Assembly: GCF_003023845.1 (NCBI RefSeq)
Contig: NZ_PYFT01000001.1
Coordinates: 3,472,001 to 3,536,000, forward strand
Direction: 5' to 3'
DNA from: Adhaeribacter arboris
Lineage (GTDB): Bacteria; Bacteroidota; Bacteroidia; Cytophagales; Hymenobacteraceae
Length of the DNA stretch: 64,000 nt
A program made the translations under genes and the position numbers. Below are positions 7,880 through 16,985 of this stretch, in pieces; within the stretch, counting starts at the first letter, position 1; each line of letters opens with the position of its first letter. Below the pieces are notes generated by a model. The model ran no database searches. It worked only from the letters and a program-made list of their open reading frames with translations, and was not told the DNA's origin.

Positions 7880-10675
7880 ATGATTAAAGTTTACTTTATT
7901 AAGATTCGGAAGCCCCAGGAGAGGTTTCCTCTTACCGCCCGCGTTCTGTTACTGTTGCTTTTACTATTTCAGGTACAGGTAACCTACGCCCAATGGACCC
8001 GCCAGAAAAATGCCAATAAACCACGAGCCGAGATGATGAATGTAGTTTACCAAGGTAAAATGTATAGTTTCGGTGGGATTGGTAAATGGCCCCAGGTAGA
8101 GCCGGTACCAGAGGTTTATGATCCCGTTCAAAATAAATGGAAAATGTTAGCTCCTATGCCCGCCGGGAAAACCGTTACGCACCAGGGTATTGTAGTAGTC
8201 GATGGTAAGGTTTGGCACATTGGCGGCCGTTTGGAAAGTACAGAAGGTCCGCTTACGCACGAAGTTTGGATATACGATATCAGCCGGAATAAATGGTCCA
8301 GAGGCCCGGCGCTAAAACATCCGGTTACGGGTAAACCTGTTTCCTGGGGGGGTGGCGGAGCAGCCTTAATCGGGCGCACTATTCACTTGGTAGGAGGCTT
8401 TGCTATGACCACTTGTAACGGTGACCAAGATCAATTACACCTGACTCTCGACGTAGACAAATGGGCAGCCAACCCCAAGAGTACCACCTGGGAAAACAAA
8501 CTAACTCCTATGCCCATTAAACGCAATCACATGAGTACCATTGTTCTTGACGGTAAAATGTACGTTCTCGGCGGGCAATTCGGCCACGATTGCGGGGGCG
8601 GTCAGGATAAAAGATATTCGCATGTGTATAATCCTTTAACGGATAAGTGGACCCAGTTAACGGATCTGCCCATGGATCGCTCGCACTGCGAAGCCAGCGT
8701 TTTTGCCACCGGCGGTAAAATATACCTGGTCGGCGGGGATGGAGGCGCCAATAAAGTTACCCGGTTTAACCCGGCCGCCAACGGTGGCCGCGGTTCCTGG
8801 ACCAATCTTCCGGCCCTGGAGCTGCCCCGGCCTTTTATTGCGCTAACGGCAAAAGCAATTAACAACAAATTAATTTTAGCCGGTGGCCGTTTCGAAAATT
8901 CGCATACTACCCGTTTAGAAACCTACAGCGCTCCCTTTCCGCAGAACGTTGCTTATAAATTTGGCTTTCTGGAAGATTGTATGAGCCGCACGGTAATTTC
9001 AAACGAGAAGATTACCGTAAAAAATTTACTTTATACCCAAGAAGGAGAAAAACAATACCGTTTAACTTCCAGCGCTTCGTGGCTAAAAATCAGCAAAAAT
9101 GCTACCGGCTGGGCGGTTCCATCGGGAGTTTACGTGGAAGCTAGTATTCAGGCCGACGGCTTACCGGCGGGTAATTATAAAGCTACTATTACCGCAAAAG
9201 GAACCGGTGGCGGCCCAAATTTTACGAGTGCCAGTTTCTGCGTAACCTTAAAAGTAACGCAAGGTTCTTCGGTTTTAACTATTACGAAGGCAGGTAACGG
9301 ATCGGTTGTTAAAAGTCCGGACAAAGAGTATTATTCCTACGGCGAAACCGTGCAGTTAACGGCGAAGCCCGCTAGTGGCTACCGGTTTGCTGGGTGGTCC
9401 GGAGATGCCTCTGGTACTGCTAATCCGCTTAAAATAACCCTGAAAGGCAACCGCCAAATTACGGCTACCTTCCGCCGGAAAGAAACAGAGTTAACTATAG
9501 TTCGCATTAATGCGGGTGGCGGTACGCAAACAGTTAATGGCGTAACCTGGCGCGGTTGTGCTTCGGAAAATGGCTGCCGCGATTACGTAGACGGTGGTTT
9601 TGCTTACACAGAAAAACCTTCCCCCCAAATTACCGGAGCGCAATTTAATAATCTAAACCAAGCCATTTACCAAACCGAGTGGACAGGCGGTGAAACTGGA
9701 AGCAATCCCGTACCCAAGGGAGCTACTGCTTTCTCGTACCGCATACCCGTAGCAAATGGTAAATACCTGGTGCGTTTGTACTTTGTGGAGTTAAATAAAA
9801 ATGCCGACAACCAGCGCGAGTTTGATATTAAATTGGAAGGCAAAGTAATCCAGAAAAACTTTGACATATTTGCTGCGGCTAACGGTATCCACAAAGCCAT
9901 CTACCGGGAATATCCGGTAACCATCTCCGACGGAGCCGTTAACCTGGCATTCATTCGCCAGATTCAGAATGCTAAAATAAGCGCTATTGAAATTGTACCT
10001 TTTAAAACGGCTACCTTAAATAGTAAGCCTATTCCGGATGCTGGTAAAACTCAAACGGTTACCGCTAATTCTGATGGTTATGCGCAAGTTACGTTAAATG
10101 CCAGTGCTTCTTATGACAAAGATGGGTACATAGTTTTATACCATTGGCTCCGGAATCTGAAGCACTTAGCTAACGGTGAAAAAACAACGGTAAATTTAGG
10201 CGTGGGAACGCACCAACTAAAGTTAGTGATAAAAGACAATGCCGGAGCTTACCGGACGGACTATACCACGGTTATTGTAAAGGCCGGAACCATACCGGCG
10301 AAAGCAGATTCAGTAGTAGTTCCGGCCATTGCGGCAAACGCCGATTCGGAAGTATTAAGCCGGAAAGTTACTTCTCCGGCTGAAATTAAGTTACCCACTA
10401 CAAGTAACCAATTCACCTTACGCGTATTTCCTAACCCCGCTGTTGCCAACGACCGTACCTTTGTGGAAATAACGAACGGCGGTCAGCAGGAAAATATTAC
10501 TCTTATGCTTTATGATATTACGGGTAAGATTATTCAAACAACTAATCTCACGACCGATGCGGGAGGAGCAGCCCGTACCGAATGGCAGCTTACGGGTAAA
10601 GTAAGTTCCGGCAATTACCTCATCCGGGCATCTAGTAAGGCAGGAACTACCCAAACGAAGCTACTTTTCCGGTAA
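7880..10675 (+). CDS. Multidomain T9SS cargo: Kelch, malectin-like, PKD
   Basis: A secreted protein of about 931 residues. The ATG at 7880 is preferred because MIKVYFIKIRK... gives a basic n-region before the LLLLLLLF core; an in-frame ATG at 7847 adds 11 residues. Order of domains: Kelch beta-propeller repeats (about 50-360, with GGxxxxxG and YDPVQNKW units), a BACON-like strand-rich segment, a bacterial repeat (LTITKAGNGSVV...AGWSGDA...ITATF), a malectin-like carbohydrate-binding module (RINAGGG...YLVRLYFVELN), a PKD/REJ-like domain (DAGKTQTVTA...YDKDGYIVLYHW), and a type A T9SS sorting domain (LRVFPNPAVAN...TKLLFR). It likely acts at the cell surface on glycans. It is monocistronic and ends at a strong terminator. 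Confidence 0.87.
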   Translation: MIKVYFIKIRKPQERFPLTARVLLLLLLLFQVQVTYAQWTRQKNANKPRAEMMNVVYQGKMYSFGGIGKWPQVEPVPEVYDPVQNKWKMLAPMPAGKTVTHQGIVVVDGKVWHIGGRLESTEGPLTHEVWIYDISRNKWSRGPALKHPVTGKPVSWGGGGAALIGRTIHLVGGFAMTTCNGDQDQLHLTLDVDKWAANPKSTTWENKLTPMPIKRNHMSTIVLDGKMYVLGGQFGHDCGGGQDKRYSHVYNPLTDKWTQLTDLPMDRSHCEASVFATGGKIYLVGGDGGANKVTRFNPAANGGRGSWTNLPALELPRPFIALTAKAINNKLILAGGRFENSHTTRLETYSAPFPQNVAYKFGFLEDCMSRTVISNEKITVKNLLYTQEGEKQYRLTSSASWLKISKNATGWAVPSGVYVEASIQADGLPAGNYKATITAKGTGGGPNFTSASFCVTLKVTQGSSVLTITKAGNGSVVKSPDKEYYSYGETVQLTAKPASGYRFAGWSGDASGTANPLKITLKGNRQITATFRRKETELTIVRINAGGGTQTVNGVTWRGCASENGCRDYVDGGFAYTEKPSPQITGAQFNNLNQAIYQTEWTGGETGSNPVPKGATAFSYRIPVANGKYLVRLYFVELNKNADNQREFDIKLEGKVIQKNFDIFAAANGIHKAIYREYPVTISDGAVNLAFIRQIQNAKISAIEIVPFKTATLNSKPIPDAGKTQTVTANSDGYAQVTLNASASYDKDGYIVLYHWLRNLKHLANGEKTTVNLGVGTHQLKLVIKDNAGAYRTDYTTVIVKAGTIPAKADSVVVPAIAANADSEVLSRKVTSPAEIKLPTTSNQFTLRVFPNPAVANDRTFVEITNGGQQENITLMLYDITGKIIQTTNLTTDAGGAARTEWQLTGKVSSGNYLIRASSKAGTTQTKLLFR

Positions 10676-10821
10676 ATCCTTTTTTAGTTCTTTACCGTGG
10701 ACAGATGTTAATCCCCAAAGTAAAAGTTTAGCATTCGTTCTAATGTTTCTAATTAATTTCAGATTTAAATAAAGAATACAGCCGATCTGAAATAATAACA
10801 GAATACATGTTCTCCGAACTT

Positions 10822-10851
10822 AAAAAGGCTTACCGATCGGTAAGCCTTTTT
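10822..10851. terminator. Bidirectional terminator, perfect 30-nt palindrome
   Basis: AAAAAGGCTTACCGA at 10822-10836 is followed directly by its exact complement to 10851. The A and T ends give a U-tract in either direction, which serves the convergent Kelch-protein gene and the PorP/SprF gene. Confidence 0.85.
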
Positions 10852-10876
10852 AAATTTCCTTATAGTTTAGAGTAAT

Positions 10877-11872
10877 CTACCAAAGCACTAATTTTTTACC
10901 TATATTTTTAAATGGAACGGGCACTAAGTTATACGTAAGCGCAATTTCGTTACTGTTGGCGTTCAAGCGGCGGGCATCCTGAGCGACTGATTCGTAGCTG
11001 TAGTTTAACCTTAATTGCTTTAACCGGAAACCAGCGGTAAAAATGTAGGCTAAGTTGTAACGGTAACCTGCACCGGCCCAAAAAGTATTCTGGAATACTC
11101 CTTTTACCTGGCCTTCTACCGTTTCTTTTAGTTTCGCATCGTAGCGGTAAATACCATTTACTACTAAGCCAAATTGTTCGGAAAAGCCTTGCCGGTAACC
11201 AGCCTGAACAATATGCTGCATCGGAAAAGTATTCATAAAATAATTTTCGTTAGAAGTCAATTTTCCTTGGGCAGCATCCTGTAAAGCATACCCCACATAA
11301 AAATTTTCGCCGGCTAAGGCCACTCCTACGTTTACATCTATTTTATTTATTTCATTATTATCGGCTTGAATTAAATTTTGCAACTCCGGATCGTTACTTT
11401 GGTCCAGGGTAAGTTGCAGGTAGTCCAGAAAAATATTATTGTAAGTAACCGCTGTTCCCGCCCGCAGGGTTAGTTTTTGGGAAAGATATACTTGCCGACT
11501 GTAACTCAAGAACAACTGATTTTCGCGATATGGACCAAAGGAATCGTGCAATAAAGAAACGCCTAACGCATCTTTGGCCCCCAGATACGGATCAGGTCTT
11601 TCTTCCTGTAACACTCCGGGCCGTTTACTACGGCTCCAGGCACCCACATCGGCTAAATCAAATTCACCGGAAAAAAATAAGGTGCGGGGAGCATCTTCAA
11701 AACCGGTCCACTGATCGCGGTAAAAAGTCTTCAGCTGGGTACCTTCCAAGCTGGTCAAGGCAGGATTAAAATAATGCTTTACCTGCGCAAAGCTGGCAAT
11801 ATGTTTCCGGCTTTGCGCCTGAATTTTTCCGCCTATAAAGACTAATAAAATAACTAGTAAATATTTTCTCAT
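10877..11872 (-). CDS. PorP/SprF family type IX secretion membrane protein
   Basis: A 331-residue outer-membrane beta-barrel of the PorP/SprF family: a signal peptide, then the family opening SFAQVKHYFNPALTSLEG and FYRDQWTGFEDAPRT, followed by amphipathic strands (FLSYSRQVYL, YVGYALQDAAQG, AGYRYNLAYIFTAGFRLKQLRLNYSYE). In Flavobacterium, SprF supports secretion of the adhesin SprB; paralogues are usually encoded next to a type B sorting-domain cargo. That is the arrangement here: its ATG is 5 bases from the stop of the 1444-residue type B cargo. It probably escorts that cargo in the T9SS (inference from family and context). Confidence 0.92.
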   Translation of the reverse strand: MRKYLLVILLVFIGGKIQAQSRKHIASFAQVKHYFNPALTSLEGTQLKTFYRDQWTGFEDAPRTLFFSGEFDLADVGAWSRSKRPGVLQEERPDPYLGAKDALGVSLLHDSFGPYRENQLFLSYSRQVYLSQKLTLRAGTAVTYNNIFLDYLQLTLDQSNDPELQNLIQADNNEINKIDVNVGVALAGENFYVGYALQDAAQGKLTSNENYFMNTFPMQHIVQAGYRQGFSEQFGLVVNGIYRYDAKLKETVEGQVKGVFQNTFWAGAGYRYNLAYIFTAGFRLKQLRLNYSYESVAQDARRLNANSNEIALTYNLVPVPFKNIGKKLVLW

Positions 11873-11877
11873 GTTAT

Positions 11878-14800
11878 TTACCTTTTAAGCACGGTTACTA
11901 CCCCTTTTTTCGTCAGGTTAATATCTGCCACCTGAATGATGTACAAGTAAGAACCCGGTAAAATCTGGCCGTTCATGTTTTGGCCGTTCCAGCCTTTTTC
12001 CGGATCTGTGCTAAAAAACAGTCGCACTCCGGCACGGTCAAATACTTCAATCTGCACTTTGTTATAAAACTTAAGTTCGGGTACCGTCCACTCGTCGTTT
12101 ACGCCGTCGCTATTAGGAGAAAAGGCATTTACAATTTTAAGTTGGTCCGCCGTTAGTGGGTAGGAAGCTTTAGTTAAAGTAAAGCTTTGCTCGATGTTAT
12201 TATTAAACGAATCAGTAGATTTTACCCGGATAGTAAATGCGGTCTGGCCCGATAAGCCGCTGTTCGATTTTAAAAACAACTGGTCTCCTACTATTTCAAA
12301 TAATGTGTTATGCGTATCTCCCTGACCGGCCACTAAGGTGTAGGTAAATTGAGTATCATCGGTGTCGGTAGTTGCAAATTTCCCGATTGGTTCGGAAGGC
12401 GCTACGTTGGGGCTGAAAGTAGTATTGCTTAGGGTAAGAGCCGTAGGCGCTTGATTTGATTCTACGGATACAATTATTTTTGCCTGCCTGTTACTCAGGT
12501 TGCTAGTACCAGGGCTTAACGTAAGAATACCGGTTAATTCGTACTGTCCAATGGCATCCGCATTATAAGAGCCTGGCTCCCAGGTTACCGGAACTTCTTC
12601 TTTCTCCCCAGTGGAATACGTAACTTCTACGGTAACCGGCAATGTTAATTGCGGGAAGGTTGTACCAAGGGGCACTCGGAGGTTATTTGGTTGTTTAATA
12701 TCGACTACATCTTTCGTATTCTTAATAATTTGATTAGTAACCGTTCCGCCTTGATTACCGGCGGCATCTACCAGATAAAACGAAAGGATTAACGGACCAT
12801 TGGGCAGTTCGGTCAGGTTTAAACCCGTGATATCAAATTGCGCTTGTTCCACTAGCCCCGTGCCCGTGACCGGGGTACCACCATTTCCGCTGGTTATGGT
12901 ATAGAAATATGTAGTACCAATTTCGGCATTGCTTACTTTTAGTGTACTATTTTCCTGGTTAGTAAGATCAATTTGCGCCTGTTCAAATGCGGCGGCGTAA
13001 CCAGCTGGCTGGGTACCATCAAATACCAGCTTTAGCTCATTCGAAGCCAGATTACCTGTATTAGAAATATCCTGGGCTACTCCCGCCGTAACATTTACCG
13101 TTACTTCACCATCGACCGCCGGCGTGATAATAGCCGTGTAAATTTGCTTACTTACCGCAGTAAAAGCGGATGCAATGGCATTCTTTAAGGTAAGATCCGT
13201 TATGTCAAAATTATTAACCTCTTCGCTAAAAGTTATGGTTACTTCAAATGGAGCATTAAGAAGCGTTGGTGCAGTGGTAGAAAGAGTTACTGTCGGTGCA
13301 TTTAGATCTATCCTCCAGGTGTGGCTGGCTGGAGTAGCGTCCATATTTCCGGCTATATCTACGGCGCGAACCTTAAGTTCATGAGTTCCTTCCGTTAAAC
13401 CAGTCAAGGCTAATGGATTAGTAGCCGCCGCGTAAGCCGCATTATCCAGGCTGATTTCAAATAAGGCTCCTGTCTCGCTGCTGGTAAAATCAAAGGTGGC
13501 TGCCGTACTGTTCGAGTTAGTTAAAGGAGCGGATATAATACTGGTTTCGGGTGCTTTGGTATCTATTTCTACGCGAAAAGGAGCGCTAAATGGACCTTCC
13601 TGGTTGGCAGAATTAGTGGCATTGGCGGTGAAGGAATAAACCCCATCCGGTAAGATATTGGGAAAAGCAAAAGTCCAGTTGCCCGCTGCATCGCTGGTAG
13701 TTGTGCCCATATCGCCGAGCCCGGCTGCTACTATTTTTACCGTTACTCCAGCTTGAGCAGTACCCGTAAGAGTTAAGGAGTTATCAGCAGTAATGGCATC
13801 GGTAGCATTACCGGTATCTTCCGAAACTCCCACCATAACCGGAGTAAGCGGCAATAATCCAACGGTAATGGTAAAAGTTTGATCTAGGGTAATTTTACCA
13901 TCCGTTACCCGTAAGGTAACGGTATGTAAACCCGCATCGGTTTGTTTTGGGATGCCGCTTAAAACACCCGTAGCCGCATTAAAGCTTAACCATCCGGGTA
14001 AAATGGGCGCGGAGAAAATTAACTTATCCGCCACATCGGCATCGGTAGCGGTTAAAGTGTACGCATAATTATTCCCCTCCGAAGCGGAAGTAATTGGCGT
14101 GGAAGTAATAACCGGAATATCGTTCATCGGCTCTACAAGTACCGCAATAGTAAGAGAACTAGTCTTGTTTCCGCCGGCTCCGGCTAAGCCATTATCGTTA
14201 ATGGTAAGAACAACATTATCTGTTCCACTATAATTAGCATTGGGGGCATAAACTAATCCGTTTTTGCTCAAAGTTTCATTTATAGCTGTCAGAGGAGCGT
14301 TTATAGTAACCGAATTCGTATTATTAGTAGTAATATCGCTGGCGGCAACGCCATTACTTACGTCATTTTTAATTTTTATTATTCCATTAGCAACAGTAAG
14401 CGTTAAGGTTACCTTTTCGGAACCAGCATCCGGATCAGAAACGCGTACATCGGCAATAATTTTTTCTGTATCTTCGAGCGTAGTAGCGGACATTATCGGA
14501 ATAGCCGCTACTTCCCAGGTAGCTCCTTCGTGAATGGTCCCGTTTTTACCATTAGCCGTGGCATCCGCTAGCGTAGTACCCGTACCTTCGGCAAATTTAT
14601 AATACACTTCTAAGCCTTCTTCATTGCCCCCTAATTGCTGGTATCTATTTTCCTGAATTTGAGCTTGGGTACGGGCTACGTCCCAGATGCGCACTTCCCG
14701 CATTTTACCGTTAAAATAAGCATCGTTGGCCCAGTTACTTCTGGCTAAATAATTAAGAGACCTAACTACATTGCGGGGTACACTCTGGTTACCGGAACCT

Positions 14801-16212
14801 ACTAGCAGGCCATCGATATACAAAGTGCCAGTACCCGCTCCGTTGTTAACAACTGCTACGTGTTTCCAGACCCCAGTTGGAAAAACAGTATTTGCCGCCA
14901 AAAAACTACCCTGATTGTTTACAAATGATTGCATTTCCAATTGCTGATTGGTATTGAAGGTAGCTAGAAGATTATCCTGATTGGGGCCATTACCTAAATC
15001 AGCCACCCGAGCCCAGTTCTGGTATTGGGTTATGTTCACCCAAGCTTCAATAGTATAATCACCTTCTATCTCTAACTCCGGAATAGATACATACCCTTTT
15101 GCCCCATCGAAGTTGAGCACGTTTACGCTTACCGCACTGGTAATAACCGGTTCATCATTAACGGCAGACACCGTACTAGTAGCCGTACCGGAGGCAGCGC
15201 TAAATGCCGTAGCGCCCGCAGCCGTAATATCCGCTACGCTATAGGCAGTACCGGTACTTTGATCCCAAGCTCGAAAAATAAACGAGGCTGTTCCGTTAAA
15301 ATTAGCCGCCGGTACAAACCGGATTTTAGCGGCAGGTGGCAACAGCAAAGCATTAGCATCGGTGGGAGTACCATTTAAATCAAGGTTATTCCAAATATTA
15401 TTCTGAAAAAATTCCCAAGTTCCATTGGTAACATCTCTGCCGGTAACGGCAATTCCTACCTCTAAGCCCTCCGGCGAAGAAACGGCGCCGGCAATTAAAT
15501 TAGAGATGAAGGCCCCTTGGTTTTGTTCTACTGCTATATCTTCGACGATAGCCGGCAGAGTAAGTTCGGTTTGGTTAATAACAGGGGCTTGTTTCGTTAT
15601 CGTTAAAATCGCGCTACCGGAAGTAATCTCCATACCATCGCTAACTACTACCCGGTAGGTGTAATTATTCATCGAATGCGGAACATTGGTAACAGTAAGA
15701 GTGTCCGTAGTGGCACCACTATACACTCCCCCGTTCATTATATTGGCGAATGAACCGTTACCGGCATCTACCTGCCATTGGTAAGTTAATGCATCTCCGG
15801 TAGCCACAACGGTAAAGCTGGCATTTGCGCCGCTATTTACGGTTACTGATGCGGGCTGGGTAGTGATTTCGGGGGCTTCATTCGCCTTAATTGGGGTAAG
15901 AATTGCGCTTTTATTGCTACTATGTTTCTGATTGAATAGAATATTAAAAGGGTAAGAGATAATTCTGGTTGTATAGGCTAGATTTCCGGAGACGCCTTGT
16001 AGAGGAGCAATACTATTTTCTAAGCCATTTGCTACAGTATAATTTTTTTGGAGTAGTGAATGATTAAAAGTAACGGGGAAAATAGTAACATTTGAATTAA
16101 ATACATTATTTGCCTGCCCTTGTTGCCCAGGAACAAACAAAAATTCTAAACTTAAAACAATAAAAAGTACTTTCTTTATCATAAAACTTGATTCTAGACG
16201 AATGCTTTTCAT
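11878..16212 (-). CDS. Giant T9SS type B cargo with Ig, LamG and cadherin-like domains
   Basis: A 1444-residue secreted protein. The start at 16212 is kept; an ATG at 16182 (MIKKVLFIVLSLEF) would give a more compact signal peptide. Domain order: Ig-like (about 110-205), a strand-rich segment, LamG/concanavalin-like (about 367-565, DYTIEAWVNITQY... LYIDGLLVGSG), cadherin-like repeats, a putative-Ig domain (about 700-785, ...LPGWLSFNAATGVLSGIP), two bacterial Ig-like modules, a segment with AFTVSVxFSEEV-type repeats, and a type B 'gliding motility-associated' C-terminal domain (about 1357-1444, AFSPNSDGVNDEW ... GQILPGSYLYIIQV). It is SprB-like in architecture, likely a surface adhesin or a polysaccharide-binding motility adhesin, and is translationally close to the PorP/SprF gene downstream. 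Confidence 0.88.
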   Translation of the reverse strand: MKSIRLESSFMIKKVLFIVLSLEFLFVPGQQGQANNVFNSNVTIFPVTFNHSLLQKNYTVANGLENSIAPLQGVSGNLAYTTRIISYPFNILFNQKHSSNKSAILTPIKANEAPEITTQPASVTVNSGANASFTVVATGDALTYQWQVDAGNGSFANIMNGGVYSGATTDTLTVTNVPHSMNNYTYRVVVSDGMEITSGSAILTITKQAPVINQTELTLPAIVEDIAVEQNQGAFISNLIAGAVSSPEGLEVGIAVTGRDVTNGTWEFFQNNIWNNLDLNGTPTDANALLLPPAAKIRFVPAANFNGTASFIFRAWDQSTGTAYSVADITAAGATAFSAASGTATSTVSAVNDEPVITSAVSVNVLNFDGAKGYVSIPELEIEGDYTIEAWVNITQYQNWARVADLGNGPNQDNLLATFNTNQQLEMQSFVNNQGSFLAANTVFPTGVWKHVAVVNNGAGTGTLYIDGLLVGSGNQSVPRNVVRSLNYLARSNWANDAYFNGKMREVRIWDVARTQAQIQENRYQQLGGNEEGLEVYYKFAEGTGTTLADATANGKNGTIHEGATWEVAAIPIMSATTLEDTEKIIADVRVSDPDAGSEKVTLTLTVANGIIKIKNDVSNGVAASDITTNNTNSVTINAPLTAINETLSKNGLVYAPNANYSGTDNVVLTINDNGLAGAGGNKTSSLTIAVLVEPMNDIPVITSTPITSASEGNNYAYTLTATDADVADKLIFSAPILPGWLSFNAATGVLSGIPKQTDAGLHTVTLRVTDGKITLDQTFTITVGLLPLTPVMVGVSEDTGNATDAITADNSLTLTGTAQAGVTVKIVAAGLGDMGTTTSDAAGNWTFAFPNILPDGVYSFTANATNSANQEGPFSAPFRVEIDTKAPETSIISAPLTNSNSTAATFDFTSSETGALFEISLDNAAYAAATNPLALTGLTEGTHELKVRAVDIAGNMDATPASHTWRIDLNAPTVTLSTTAPTLLNAPFEVTITFSEEVNNFDITDLTLKNAIASAFTAVSKQIYTAIITPAVDGEVTVNVTAGVAQDISNTGNLASNELKLVFDGTQPAGYAAAFEQAQIDLTNQENSTLKVSNAEIGTTYFYTITSGNGGTPVTGTGLVEQAQFDITGLNLTELPNGPLILSFYLVDAAGNQGGTVTNQIIKNTKDVVDIKQPNNLRVPLGTTFPQLTLPVTVEVTYSTGEKEEVPVTWEPGSYNADAIGQYELTGILTLSPGTSNLSNRQAKIIVSVESNQAPTALTLSNTTFSPNVAPSEPIGKFATTDTDDTQFTYTLVAGQGDTHNTLFEIVGDQLFLKSNSGLSGQTAFTIRVKSTDSFNNNIEQSFTLTKASYPLTADQLKIVNAFSPNSDGVNDEWTVPELKFYNKVQIEVFDRAGVRLFFSTDPEKGWNGQNMNGQILPGSYLYIIQVADINLTKKGVVTVLKR

Positions 16213-16630
16213 TTAGTTTATGCCGACTGGAACATATCCAACAAAGACTAAATTCTGAATTTTAGAATGCTCAAAGGTAAGAACCTTGCCATTACTTTGA
16301 AAAATTGAACGATTGCGCTTTTGTTTAAAGCTGGCTACTATCAAGTAATAAGGGTGAAACTTAAATACGGCTAAATATTTTTTCTTGGTACCAAAAAATT
16401 AAAATATTCTACTTAATTCTTCATAATCAACTATTTTACGGTAGCTTTTTCGGTTTAATGAAGTTATACTTAATTATTAATTCTGCAAAATCCGGCCTAT
16501 CTCAAATTAACAAACCTACTCTACCCTGAAATCTCAAAGTAGTGGCCTAAGACTCAATCCTATTTTTTCTGGAGTTTATACCTAATAAAAAGGAATAAGT
16601 CGTATGATTAATGAGCAGCGCTAAGAAAAG

Positions 16631-16820
16631 TTGACACCAGCTTGGCGGTGGAAGGCCTTCTAAGGTTCTGGTGTCGACTTTAGGAGACATTCCGAGGTAC
16701 GAGAAAAGGAAGCTTAGACCTACCCGGAAGAGCCAAACGAGGCCCGCCGGCCACGAGGCAAACTGGGTACGGCTCCACCGCATCAGCACCACTGCCTGGA
16801 GACGGGAACCGGCTCCAAGT
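16631..16820 (+). repeat. Repeated structured element, copy A (unknown family)
   Basis: A GC-richer island of about 190 nt in AT-rich intergenic DNA that has a second copy at 57160-57352. The segment 16707-16750 aligns without gaps to 57242-57285 with 38 of 44 bases equal, and 16794-16817 matches 57327-57350 at 23 of 24 bases. A stem GACACCAG/CTGGTGTC (16633-16640 with 16668-16675) opens this copy. Spacing between the conserved blocks differs by lengths that are not multiples of three, which argues against a protein. It may be a structured RNA or a non-autonomous mobile element. The strand is assigned arbitrarily from the hairpins. Confidence 0.55.
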
Positions 16821-16911
16821 AATAACAGCTACTATTACTTTTACCCAAACGTCTTAATAAGTTTCAAGCGGGTATAAATTATCAGGTATTTTTTTGCTTA
16901 AATACTTCTAA

Positions 16912-16956
16912 AACAAGCAGGGAACCGCCAATTGTAATGACAGTTCCCTGCTTGTT
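16912..16956 (-). terminator. Terminator of first beta-propeller gene
   Basis: A perfect 14-bp stem (16912-16925 with 16943-16956) around a 17-nt loop, followed on the minus strand by TTTTAG. The stem shares the GGGAAC core with the terminators of the two paralogous genes. Confidence 0.78.
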
Positions 16957-16985
16957 AAATATTAAAAGATGCAGAAAATTTATGT

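Larger units (their letters stand above)
16213..16985. other. Intergenic region holding a repeated element and a terminator
   Basis: 773 bases without a convincing protein gene. It holds the promoter region of the 1444-residue cargo gene (left, AT-rich), a GC-richer structured repeat at about 16631-16820 annotated separately, and the terminator of the beta-propeller gene at 16912-16956. Short reading frames over the GC-rich part, on both strands, are judged to be by-products of its composition. Confidence 0.5.

Noticed and set aside
16631-16820. Identification of the repeat as SRP RNA, RNase P RNA or tmRNA
   Set aside because: Short motifs (GGAAGC, CCCGGAAG, GAACCGGCT) recall such RNAs, but their order and the required helices do not fit, and the element occurs twice.
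16547-16877. 81- and 68-residue reading frames on opposite strands over the GC-rich repeat
   Set aside because: They overlap each other on opposite strands, and the related copy at 57160-57352 has indels that are not multiples of three, so no consistent protein is encoded.
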